This document shows, piece by piece, positions 1 through 5,822 of a DNA stretch of 6,036 bases. The stretch's first letter is position 1, and the number at the start of each line of letters is the position of its first letter. The notes below the pieces were generated by a model, which was given only the letters and a program-made list of their open reading frames with translations, was not told the origin of the DNA and searched no databases. Source of the stretch: Acetobacterium sp. (lineage in GTDB: Bacteria > Bacillota > Clostridia > Eubacteriales > Eubacteriaceae); assembly GCA_022013395.1 (NCBI GenBank), contig JAKLQL010000025.1:1-6036 (forward strand), written 5' to 3'. The translations under genes were made by a program, and so were the position numbers.

Positions 1-185
1 ACCTCGGGATGCTTTTCGCACAGCCGTCGGCTGATGGCCTCAGTGGCGTCGGTGGAGCCATTATCGATAATCGTCAGCTGATAATCAAACAGCTTGTTTT
101 TTTTGAGGAAAACCAGGGTTTTTAAAATCCCTTTTTCCAGTCGCCGTTCTTCATCGAGGCCGGGAAATAATATATTTACTTTCAT
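1..185 (-). CDS. Family 2 glycosyltransferase, N-terminal part (cut by window edge)
   Basis: Reverse-strand ATG at 185-183 opens a frame of 61 full codons that continues past the left edge. The peptide begins MKVNILFPGLDEERRLEKGI and reaches TIIDNGSTDATEAISRRL at about residues 38-55. This is the start of a GT-A fold, family 2 glycosyltransferase: a beta strand ending in a [ND]-E-E nucleotide-sugar loop, then the second strand with the D-N-x-S-T-D signature. Such enzymes transfer a sugar from an activated donor, often to a lipid or cell-envelope acceptor; the substrate cannot be told from this part. AAAGGAT lies about 7 nt before the ATG and supports the start. The gene follows the mtnA stop by 22 nt on the same strand, so it is probably co-transcribed with mtnP-mtnA. 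The catalytic DxD region and any membrane segments lie outside the window. Confidence 0.85.
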   Translation of the reverse strand, partial: MKVNILFPGLDEERRLEKGILKTLVFLKKNKLFDYQLTIIDNGSTDATEAISRRLCEKHPE

Positions 186-207
186 GATTCATCCTTTGGC
201 TTTATTC

Positions 208-1239
208 TTATTTTTTCAGCTTGGGAATGTTGATGTCATAGGGCGGATAGACCACACCCTTTTCGGTGATGATGGCGGTCACATTCTGGTGTGGGGTGAC
301 GTCAAAAGCCGGGTTTTCCATGGCTACACCGTCCGGTGCCACCTGAATCCCACAGATATGACTAATTTCCCGGCAATCCCGTTGTTCAATGACAATTTCA
401 TCGCCAGATTTCATGGCAAAATCAATCGTCGAGGTTGGCGCTGCCACATACATCGGAATGCCGTGGGCTTTGGCCAACACCGAAACCGAATAGGTACCGA
501 TTTTATTGGCCACATCGCCGTTAGATGCAATTCGATCTGCACCCACAATAACGCCGTCAATTTTGCCCTGCTTCATCATCCAGCCAGCCATGTTGTCAGT
601 GATCAAGGTTACCGGGATGCCATCGGCATGAAGCTCATACGCCGTCAGCCGGGCACCCTGTAAAAAGGGCCGGGTCTCGTCGGCATAAACGGAAATATTT
701 TTGCCAGCTTCATGGGCTGCCCGGATTACGCCCAGGGCCGTCCCATAATCGGCAGTCGCCAAGGCACCGGCGTTGCAATGCGTCAGGATGGTATCATTCG
801 GATGGATCAGTTCGGCACCATGTTTTCCCATATCCCGGCACATTTGAATGTCTTCAGCGCAGATGGCCTGGGCTTCATGCTTTAATATCTCAACCAGTTC
901 CACCGGCTCTTTATCCGCATTGGCCGCCATCACATCTTCCATCCGCTTAATCGCCCAGAATAAATTCACGGCGGTGGGACGGGTAGAAGCCAATAATTCG
1001 CAAACTTCTTTCATTTTACCATAAAAAACGTCTTTTGGCTCATTTTCATATTCCAATGCACCAAAATAAACACCGTAGCCAGCGGTTACCCCGATGGCAG
1101 GTGCTCCTCGAACGATCATATCCACAATGGCTTTGGCAATTTCCCGATAATCAGTATACGCATGGATGATAAACTCGGTGGGAAGCTTGGTCTGATCAAT
1201 CAGCTTCAGCTCCCCATCTTCAAAATAAACTGGTTTCAA
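208..1239 (-). CDS. mtnA: S-methyl-5-thioribose-1-phosphate isomerase
   Basis: This cytosolic enzyme isomerises 5-methylthioribose-1-phosphate to 5-methylthioribulose-1-phosphate in methionine salvage. The 343-aa length is normal for the family. Visible motifs are RGAPAIG (44-50), THCNAGALAT (153-162) with the expected catalytic Cys155, DETRPFLQGARLTA (187-200), and GADRIASNGDVANKIGTY (233-250) with the expected catalytic Asp235. The ANKIGTY form favours MtnA over the related eIF2B-like and ribose-1,5-bisphosphate isomerases. The start codon is TTG (1239-1237), two nt after the mtnP TAG stop. AGAGGTG sits about 5 nt upstream inside the end of mtnP, so the start is well supported and translation is probably coupled to mtnP. 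No better ATG lies in frame near the conserved N-terminus. MtnP supplies its substrate directly. The same enzyme can accept 5-deoxyribose-1-phosphate in bacteria that recycle 5'-deoxyadenosine; this is family knowledge and is not visible in the sequence. Confidence 0.96.
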   Translation of the reverse strand: MKPVYFEDGELKLIDQTKLPTEFIIHAYTDYREIAKAIVDMIVRGAPAIGVTAGYGVYFGALEYENEPKDVFYGKMKEVCELLASTRPTAVNLFWAIKRMEDVMAANADKEPVELVEILKHEAQAICAEDIQMCRDMGKHGAELIHPNDTILTHCNAGALATADYGTALGVIRAAHEAGKNISVYADETRPFLQGARLTAYELHADGIPVTLITDNMAGWMMKQGKIDGVIVGADRIASNGDVANKIGTYSVSVLAKAHGIPMYVAAPTSTIDFAMKSGDEIVIEQRDCREISHICGIQVAPDGVAMENPAFDVTPHQNVTAIITEKGVVYPPYDINIPKLKK

Positions 1240-1241
1240 GC

Positions 1242-1997
1242 CTACACCTCTAATTTTTCGATGAGCTTGAAGATCAGTGCTTTTACTTTTTCTTCATTTT
1301 CTTTTAAAACCCGGATGACATCCTCATTGGTGACCGGTTTAATATCCGGATGGTCTTCCAACCCGGCATCGTAATCGGTGGTCAGGGCAATATTCACTAC
1401 CGGTATTTCCTGTTCCATACAGAGATAGCCTTCAGGATACTGGGTCATATTGACCACATCAGCGCCCATCATGGCAAACATCCGGCTTTCGGCCACGGTT
1501 GAAAAACGAGGACCGTTGATAACAATCACGGTGCCGCCAAAATGAGCGGTAATGCCGCATTCCTTAGCCGCTTCCATGGCCAGAACACGCAGGTTCTGAT
1601 CATAGGGGTGAGCCGAGCTGAGATGATTGACCTTGGGTTTTTCAAAAAACGTATCTTTACGGCCGGAGGTCATGTTGATAAACTGATCGGTTACCACAAA
1701 GTCTCCGGGTTTGATATCAAATTTAAGACTACCAACGCAACAAGGCGAAATGATCGCTTTTACGCCCAGGCTTTTTAAGGCATAGATATTGGCCCGATAA
1801 TTAATTTCTGAAGGATTCAACGTATGTTCTTTACCATGTCGCGGTAAAAAAGCCACGGTTTTTTCGCCTACTTTTACCAGACTGATATCATCTGATGGCT
1901 TACCGTAGGGGGTATCCACTTCAATCTTTTTCACATCTGCACTTAATTCATAGAGACCTGAACCACCAATAACGCCAATATCTGCTGAATAATACAT
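1242..1997 (-). CDS. mtnP: S-methyl-5'-thioadenosine phosphorylase
   Basis: MtnP phosphorolyses methylthioadenosine, a by-product of polyamine and other SAM-dependent chemistry, to adenine and methylthioribose-1-phosphate. The 251-aa protein carries the trimeric nucleoside phosphorylase fold: GVIGGSGLYEL (8-18, phosphate loop), PRHGKEH (52-58), NYRANIYALK (66-75), VTDQFINMT (102-110), NGPRFST (161-167) and TTDYDAG (206-212). The two aspartates of DYD (208 and 210) fit 6-aminopurine nucleosides, whereas inosine/guanosine phosphorylases have Asn at the base-reading position. This supports MtnP over PunA or a methylthioinosine phosphorylase. The ATG at 1997-1995 is preceded by GAAGGAGAG at ideal spacing. 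It is the first gene of the mtnP-mtnA-glycosyltransferase string and is separated from the upstream same-strand DUF2284 gene by a 206-nt leader that may carry its promoter or control elements. Confidence 0.95.
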   Translation of the reverse strand: MYYSADIGVIGGSGLYELSADVKKIEVDTPYGKPSDDISLVKVGEKTVAFLPRHGKEHTLNPSEINYRANIYALKSLGVKAIISPCCVGSLKFDIKPGDFVVTDQFINMTSGRKDTFFEKPKVNHLSSAHPYDQNLRVLAMEAAKECGITAHFGGTVIVINGPRFSTVAESRMFAMMGADVVNMTQYPEGYLCMEQEIPVVNIALTTDYDAGLEDHPDIKPVTNEDVIRVLKENEEKVKALIFKLIEKLEV

Positions 1998-2033
1998 GAT
2001 TTCTCTCCTTCAAATTGTTTTATTTAGGTAATT

Positions 2034-2096
2034 TTAAATTACGACCGTGAGCTTTGCGCCCAGTTTCGCACGAACTAATTGTTCAATGTTACACAC
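2034..2096 (-). CDS. Possible 20-aa leader peptide upstream of mtnP
   Basis: A GTG codon (2096-2094) opens a 20-codon frame ending at TAA (2036-2034). GGAG at 2106-2103 lies 6 nt upstream, a good Shine-Dalgarno. The peptide starts MCNIEQLVRAKLG and ends in KLTVVI; its composition is protein-like rather than random. An in-frame TAA occurs just upstream of the Shine-Dalgarno, so it cannot be the tail of a longer gene in this frame. It contains no run of regulatory codons of the kind seen in classical attenuators (no Met run). I know no family for it. It may be a leader peptide, a small protein or chance; a short frame with one good ribosome site is weak proof. Confidence 0.25.
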   Translation of the reverse strand: MCNIEQLVRAKLGAKLTVVI

Positions 2097-2143
2097 TTCA
2101 TTCTCCGTTTATCTAAGCTGGTGACGACTGCTTTAGCGCAAAT

Positions 2144-2187
2144 TAGATTGTGCCCGGGACGGTAAAACTCATCCCAAACACAATCTA
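2144..2187 (-). other. Strong hairpin downstream of the DUF2284 gene
   Basis: TAGATTGTG and CACAATCTA form a perfect 9-bp stem around 26 nt. That interior holds a second stem (GGGAT with GTCCC on the minus strand, one G-U pair) after a 3+3 internal loop. It begins 17 nt after the DUF2284 stop. No T-run follows on the minus strand (next bases ATTTGCGC), so it is not a standard intrinsic terminator. It could be an RNA 3'-end stabiliser, part of a structured mtnP leader, or one end of a small repeat element. Confidence 0.5.
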
Positions 2188-2203
2188 GATCATCACCATT
2201 ATT

Positions 2204-3598
2204 TTATTCGGGTATTTTTAGGGTAGACAGCGTGGACTTTTTAACAATCGGTTCATCGTCATCAAGGGGTGCTTTAAAGCCCAACCACTGATATTTAGAG
2301 TCGTCCTCTTCTTCAACAATTATTTCAACTTCATCCAAACTTTCGTCAGCTTCTAAAACAACTTCTTCAATGACTGTCACTTCTTCAACCGGTTCTTCAC
2401 GTTCAGACGAGCTTTCCACCACTTGAACGGCTTCAACACTTTCAGCCGATTCCTGAAGTTCCTCAACTGCCGGACCTTCTTCCCCATCCAAAATCAGTTC
2501 GGTCATTTTGGGTATTGGACGCTTGACAATTTCATCGTCGTCTAGAGAAGCCTTAAAGCCCAGCCATTGATAGTTGCTATTGTCCTCTTCTTCAACGATT
2601 TCTACCGGTTCATCTTCCGGCTCAGGTGCTTCTTTTAAAGTAACTACTTCCACCGGAACTTCTTCCTGTTTCACTTCCGGGGCGGCATCTTCATCATAGA
2701 TTTTTTCAGCTTCGACTTCTTCCGCTGTTTTTTCTGGAATCACTTCTTCTTCGCCTTGAATCGTGACGGTATAGCCCTTTTTCATGGCGTCATCTTCAGG
2801 ATTTTTTTCCGCCTTGTAGCCGACCCAGCTTTTTTGAGGCCGATAAGGGGGAATCTCATCATCGATAATTTTCGCTTTGGCCTGAACCGCAGCACTTCCG
2901 CCGTGGATGGTTTCTTCCGGTTTAATGGTTTCCGAGGTATGAAATTCTGTCTCTGGATTTCGCTGATCCTTCTTTTCCCAGCTTTTCTTTTTATCCGGGA
3001 AATATTTTTTCAGGATATCTTTAGGGATTTCTTCATTACAGAGAATCGCCGACACCGAGGTCAGCACCTCCGGTAAGCGATAGGTGTCGCCCCACTGAAT
3101 CGTCATGCCGACTTCGTATTTCAGCAAATCCGCCACATTAAAGCCTAAGGACTCCAACGAAAAACGCATCAGACTGGGGTTGCGGCAGGGTTCATTGGTT
3201 TTTCGGGCACAAGCCATTCCCTGGGTTTCACAGATCGGGCAATTGCCGGGAATCAGTCCGATGACACCCTCCACCTCGTCTTCTATTTCCAGCAGGGTTT
3301 TCCAGGTCATCACCTTAATGGCCTGGAGTTTTTCGGTACAATAGTTTTTAACCGCCTCAGGATCACGAACATTTCTGAGATCTTCCCGGGGCACCTCCAT
3401 CTGTCTGCCAATAATATGGATATATTTAAACTGTTTTAAAAAGATCGCTTCGTCAAATGCGTAAGGGGGGCAGGACCAGTACTTGGAAAAATTTGGACAT
3501 GCCTTGCAATAGCCCAGCGTTTTTTCGCGATTGAAATACTCTTCCATTAAGTACTCCACTCTTTTTGCTCCCAGACTAAGTTTGTTTTTCAATTCCAT
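2204..3598 (-). CDS. DUF2284 predicted metal-binding protein with long acidic repeat-bearing tail
   Basis: The N-terminal ~190 residues match the DUF2284 family of anaerobes, cysteine-rich proteins of unknown function thought to bind metal or Fe-S. Counting from the ATG at 3598, Cys31-x2-Cys34-x8-Cys43-Pro-Pro forms the first cluster (within GYCKACPNF and WSCPPYAFD). Cys120-x2-Cys123-x6-Cys130-x7-Cys138 forms the second, followed by RNPSLMRFSLESLGFNV. From about residue 205 to the end (464 aa) is a low-complexity Glu/Val/Pro-rich tail, probably disordered, holding three W-x-G-[FY]-K-A motifs. DUF2284 proteins are usually only about the length of the first domain, so the tail more than doubles the protein. 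I chose the ATG at 3598, with AAGGG upstream, over an in-frame TTG at 3634 that lacks a clear ribosome site and would add 12 residues. There is no signal peptide or membrane segment. It is divergent from the Fe-S scaffold operon. The family assignment is firm; the function is unknown. Confidence 0.85.
   Translation of the reverse strand: MELKNKLSLGAKRVEYLMEEYFNREKTLGYCKACPNFSKYWSCPPYAFDEAIFLKQFKYIHIIGRQMEVPREDLRNVRDPEAVKNYCTEKLQAIKVMTWKTLLEIEDEVEGVIGLIPGNCPICETQGMACARKTNEPCRNPSLMRFSLESLGFNVADLLKYEVGMTIQWGDTYRLPEVLTSVSAILCNEEIPKDILKKYFPDKKKSWEKKDQRNPETEFHTSETIKPEETIHGGSAAVQAKAKIIDDEIPPYRPQKSWVGYKAEKNPEDDAMKKGYTVTIQGEEEVIPEKTAEEVEAEKIYDEDAAPEVKQEEVPVEVVTLKEAPEPEDEPVEIVEEEDNSNYQWLGFKASLDDDEIVKRPIPKMTELILDGEEGPAVEELQESAESVEAVQVVESSSEREEPVEEVTVIEEVVLEADESLDEVEIIVEEEDDSKYQWLGFKAPLDDDEPIVKKSTLSTLKIPE
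2240..2830 (-). repeat. Three spaced W-x-G-[FY]-K-A protein repeats in the DUF2284 tail
   Basis: The copies lie at 2830-2777 (SWVGYKAEKNPEDDAMKK), 2572-2522 (YQWLGFKASLDDDEIVK) and 2293-2240 (YQWLGFKAPLDDDEPIVK). Each joins an aromatic/Gly/Lys core to an Asp-rich stretch and a basic end. The tryptophans are 87 and 93 residues apart. Copies two and three also share a preceding EEED-[ND]-S segment and are nearly identical over about 17 residues; the first copy is more diverged. The linkers are acidic and low in complexity. The pattern suggests repeated docking motifs produced by internal duplication. Confidence 0.8.
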
Positions 3599-3877
3599 TC
3601 GTTTACATCCCTTCTCAATCAATCCGCAGATCAACCGACCAATTATGTATCATTCTTATTTAATTAATTTTTAAGATAAGTTCCCGAACCAAAGATAAAA
3701 TTCACCTATTTTAGGTTCTTGCCCTATTCTACATCGATTTTCCCAATTCTTCAATTAAACTTTTTGTCCAATTCGGGTATTTTTCTCCATTTTTCACAAT
3801 TAACAAAATATTACCTGTTTTTTTTGAAATTTTATGTTTATAATAAAAGGAGTAATTTTTTGAAGGGAGATTAATGA
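3599..3877. promoter_or_regulatory. Divergent AT-rich spacer between the DUF2284 gene and the scaffold operon
   Basis: There is no gene in these 279 nt. The spacer should hold promoters for both directions. The plus-strand promoter is listed separately. For the minus strand a CATAAT (3647-3642) is a possible -10, but no matching -35 is found. A short palindrome ACCTA-TTTT-AGGT (3704-3716) is nested inside GAACC/GGTTC (3686-3690 with 3714-3718) and could be an operator, though such short repeats are common in AT-rich DNA. CCAATTC occurs twice (in 3741-3775) as a direct repeat. Confidence 0.45.
3839..3844 (+). promoter_or_regulatory. Probable -10 box of the scaffold-GGGtGRT operon
   Basis: A consensus TATAAT at 3839-3844 lies 33 nt before the scaffold ATG, in very AT-rich DNA. 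Transcription would start near 3851 and give a leader of about 27 nt that includes the ribosome site GAAGGGAG (3861-3868). The -35 region at 17-nt spacing (TGTTTT, 3816-3821) is poor; the T-rich and A-rich DNA upstream may compensate as an UP element. Confidence 0.5.
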
Positions 3878-4570
3878 ATGGAATATTCTCACGAAATTAA
3901 AAGAATGTGTACCGTTGGCAATAATGCAAACCACGGTTCTGCCCCAATCCCAGAGGAGGGTAAATGGGTTCAGTCTAAAGAAGTCACTGACATCTCAGGT
4001 TTAACTCATGGTGTTGGCTGGTGTGCCCCTCAACAAGGTGCCTGTAAACTAACCCTTAATGTCAAGGATGGCATCATCGAGGAATGTCTGATTGAAACCA
4101 TTGGTTGTTCGGGAATGACTCATTCAGCTTCAATGGCCTCTGAAATTATGCCAGGAAAAACGATCTTAGAAGCACTAAACACGGATTTAGTTTGTGATGC
4201 AATTAACACCGCGATGCGGGAATTGTTTTTACAAATCGTATATGGCCGTACCCAAACGGCATTCTCCGAAGGCGGACTCCCAATTGGAGCTGGTCTTGAA
4301 GATTTGGGAAAAGGTTTAAGAAGCCAGGTTGGGACCACTTACGGTACCCTTGCCAAAGGACCTCGCTACCTTGAAATTGCCGAAGGTTATATCCAGAAAT
4401 TGGCATTAAACAAAAACGACGAGATTGTTGGCTACTCCTTCGTACATCTTGGAAAAATGATGGAAAGTATCAATAACGGCGTTGAACCAGCAGCCGCTTT
4501 GGAAAAAGCCTCTGGTAAATACGGACAATTCGACGATGCTGTCAAATACATCGATCCAAGAAAAGAATAG
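3878..4570 (+). CDS. IscU/NifU-like iron-sulfur cluster assembly scaffold protein (divergent)
   Basis: Residues 55-105 follow the IscU N-terminal fold closely: CKLTLNV, DGIIEECLIETIGCSGMTHSASMASEIMPGKTILEAL, NTD. This matches the IscU pattern of a beta strand, the GC cluster cysteine and the GK-x-x-x-EA helix. In family members this fold builds a transient Fe-S cluster and hands it to target proteins in the cytosol. Cysteines are at 11, 49, 56, 70, 77 and 106. Cys77 aligns with the second IscU ligand; Cys49 or Cys56 lies close to the first. The usual third ligand motif (H-C-S near position 106 of IscU) is not seen; instead there is a unique C-terminal half (about 120-230). At 230 aa it is much longer than IscU (about 130). 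The ATG at 3878 has GAAGGGAG upstream. An ATG at 3874 is out of frame and closes quickly. The gene is co-transcribed with the GGGtGRT gene 11 nt downstream, its usual partner in anaerobes as I recall it. Confidence 0.85.
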   Translation: MEYSHEIKRMCTVGNNANHGSAPIPEEGKWVQSKEVTDISGLTHGVGWCAPQQGACKLTLNVKDGIIEECLIETIGCSGMTHSASMASEIMPGKTILEALNTDLVCDAINTAMRELFLQIVYGRTQTAFSEGGLPIGAGLEDLGKGLRSQVGTTYGTLAKGPRYLEIAEGYIQKLALNKNDEIVGYSFVHLGKMMESINNGVEPAAALEKASGKYGQFDDAVKYIDPRKE

Positions 4571-4581
4571 GAGGAAATCAC

Positions 4582-5580
4582 ATGGCATTATTTGAAAGTT
4601 ATGAAAGAAGAATTGCTAAAATTGAAGAAGTTTTAGCTGCCAATGGCATTGCCTCTTTAGAAGAAGCAAAAGCAATTTGTGATGAAAAAGGCATTGATGT
4701 GGCTGAAATTGTTAAAAGCATTCAACCCATCTGTTTTGATAACGCCTGCTGGGCATACACCTTAGGTGCAGCGCTGGCGATTAAACGCGGCATTACCAAT
4801 GCGGCCGACGCATCCGAAGTAATCGGTGAAGGCTTACAGGCTTTCTGTATTCCCGGCTCAGTTGCGGAACAACGTAAGGTTGGTTTAGGTCACGGTAATT
4901 TAGGCGCAATGCTCTTAAGAGAAGACACCGAATGTTTTGCCTTTGTCGCCGGACACGAATCGTTTGCCGCAGCTGAAGGTGCCATCGGCATCGCCCGCTC
5001 AGCCAACAAGGTACGTGTTAAACCACTGCGCGTCATCTTAAACGGTTTGGGAAAAGACGCTGCACTGATTATTTCCCGCGTCAACGGCTTTACCTATGTT
5101 AAAACCGATTATGATTTTGCTACCGGTGAACTCAACATCGTTTCCCGAACACCTTATTCCGATGGCGAACGAGCTGCGGTTAATTGCTACGGCTGTAACG
5201 ACGTGCAAGAAGGCGTTGCCATCATGCATCACGAAGGTGTTCATGTTTCCATCACCGGGAACTCCACCAACCCGACCCGTTTCCAACACCCGGTTGCCGG
5301 CACCTATAAAAAGGAAGCCCTGGAACAAGGCAAGAAATATTTCTCCGTTGCCTCCGGCGGCGGTACCGGCCGTACCCTCCATCCTGACAATATGGGCTCC
5401 GGTCCTGCTTCTTACGGAATGACCGACACCATGGGACGGATGCACTCCGACGCTCAATTTGCCGGTTCTTCATCTGTTCCTGCTCATGTTGAAATGATGG
5501 GTCTGATCGGAATGGGTAACAACCCAATGGTTGGTGCGACGGTTTCTGTTGCGGTGGCGATTGAGGAAGCAAGCAAGTAG
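4582..5580 (+). CDS. GGGtGRT family protein
   Basis: This 332-aa soluble protein of the GGGtGRT family is named for the glycine-rich motif seen here as GGGTGRT at 259-265 (SGGGTGRTLHPD). The biochemical role is unknown. Other conserved-looking parts are the N-terminal ESYERRIAKIEEVL helix, FDNACWAY with Cys51-x4-Cys56, GLGHGNLGAMLL (101-112), GHESFAAAEGAIGIARSANKVRVKPLRVILNGLGKDAA (124-161), NCYGCND with Cys202-x2-Cys205, and a C-terminal MMGLIGMGNNPMVGATVSVAVAIEEA. The Gly-rich loop suggests nucleotide or phosphate binding, and the cysteines could receive a cluster from the neighbouring scaffold; both are inferences. AGGAGG at 4569-4574 overlaps the scaffold stop codon and lies 7 nt before the ATG, so translation is likely coupled. 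There is no signal peptide or membrane helix. It is the last gene before a strong terminator. Confidence 0.92.
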   Translation: MALFESYERRIAKIEEVLAANGIASLEEAKAICDEKGIDVAEIVKSIQPICFDNACWAYTLGAALAIKRGITNAADASEVIGEGLQAFCIPGSVAEQRKVGLGHGNLGAMLLREDTECFAFVAGHESFAAAEGAIGIARSANKVRVKPLRVILNGLGKDAALIISRVNGFTYVKTDYDFATGELNIVSRTPYSDGERAAVNCYGCNDVQEGVAIMHHEGVHVSITGNSTNPTRFQHPVAGTYKKEALEQGKKYFSVASGGGTGRTLHPDNMGSGPASYGMTDTMGRMHSDAQFAGSSSVPAHVEMMGLIGMGNNPMVGATVSVAVAIEEASK

Positions 5581-5645
5581 GGTTAGCCCCATTTATTAGG
5601 GTATCATGCGATTTCAGGTTAGTTCAATCGAGATCGATTTTAGTC

Positions 5646-5690
5646 GTAAGACTCAAGTAAGACCCACGTAAGACTCACTGGTAAGACTCA
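5646..5690. repeat. Four direct repeats of GTAAGACTCA
   Basis: Copies are at 5646-5655, 5657-5666 (one change, GTAAGACCCA), 5668-5677 and 5681-5690. Start-to-start spacing is 11, 11 and 13 nt, close to one helical turn. They lie between the GGGtGRT stop and its terminator, so they are probably transcribed in the 3' untranslated region. They may be a slippage-made minisatellite or a cluster of binding sites. Confidence 0.85.
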
Positions 5691-5703
5691 TTTTTTGATA
5701 TAC

Positions 5704-5741
5704 AAACACCCTTGAACAGTTAAGCTCAAGGGTGTTTTTTT
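5704..5741 (+). terminator. Intrinsic terminator of the scaffold-GGGtGRT operon
   Basis: AAACACCCTTGA (5704-5715) pairs perfectly with TCAAGGGTGTTT (5726-5737) around a 10-nt loop, and the stem runs into a T-tract ending at 5741. It lies about 125 nt after the GGGtGRT stop. The A-run on the left side could let it act weakly for minus-strand transcripts as well. Confidence 0.93.
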
Positions 5742-5782
5742 ATGTTACGTACTCTGTCCACCCTGATTAAAAGTCAGGTAAG

Positions 5783-5822
5783 AATGGCAGCATAACTATA
5801 TCTTGAAGTTATACTGCCGTTT
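5783..5822. other. Second long hairpin, possible weak or bidirectional terminator
   Basis: GGCAG-C-ATAACT (5786-5797) pairs with AGTTAT-A-CTGCC (5807-5818) with one C/A mismatch and a 9-nt loop; flanking A/T bases extend it. A short T-run (GTTTTA) follows on the plus strand. On the minus strand the following bases are ATTCTT. It could end transcripts coming from either side, including the partial minus-strand gene at the right edge, or be a relic of a small mobile element. Confidence 0.45.

Larger units (their letters stand above)
1998..2203 (-). promoter_or_regulatory. Leader/intergenic region upstream of mtnP with several inverted repeats
   Basis: This 206-nt spacer lies between the DUF2284 gene and mtnP, both on the minus strand. 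Its middle (about 2041-2190) is visibly richer in G+C than its AT-rich edges. Read as minus-strand RNA it holds, in order: a long hairpin (2187-2144), a smaller stem CTAAAGC/GCTTAG (2136-2130 with 2118-2113, one bulged A), a possible short ORF (2096-2034), a 7-nt long-range complement TTTGCGC/GCGCAAA (2142-2136 with 2059-2053), and an AT-rich palindrome (2042-2028) just before the mtnP Shine-Dalgarno. The 7-nt match alone is near chance. I recognise no known riboswitch, T-box or SAM-box signature and find no convincing sigma-A promoter, so regulation of mtnP from here is a guess. Confidence 0.4.

Noticed and set aside
94..663. 189-codon plus-strand frame overlapping mtnA and the glycosyltransferase start
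   Set aside because: It lies antisense to two well-supported genes, has no family resemblance and no ribosome site; it is a shadow frame.
2150..2165. ZTP-riboswitch-like CCG...GGGCA string in the leader hairpin
   Set aside because: The string CCGTCCCGGGCA differs from the conserved CCGCCTGGGCA, and the required 5' ZTP domain is absent.
2144..2187. Intrinsic terminator of the DUF2284 gene
   Set aside because: The stem is good but no U-tract follows on the transcribed strand.
3599..3634. Upstream TTG start adding 12 residues to the DUF2284 protein
   Set aside because: No clear Shine-Dalgarno precedes the TTG, while the ATG at 3598 has AAGGG upstream and begins at the expected family N-terminus.
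3824..3844. TTGAAA as the -35 box for the TATAAT
   Set aside because: The spacer would be only 9 nt, far too short for a sigma-A promoter.
5038..5457. 139-codon minus-strand frame inside the GGGtGRT gene
   Set aside because: It is fully antisense to a strongly conserved protein and has no recognisable features of its own.
5646..5690. CRISPR array
   Set aside because: The units are 10 nt with 1-3 nt gaps; there are no spacers and no cas genes.
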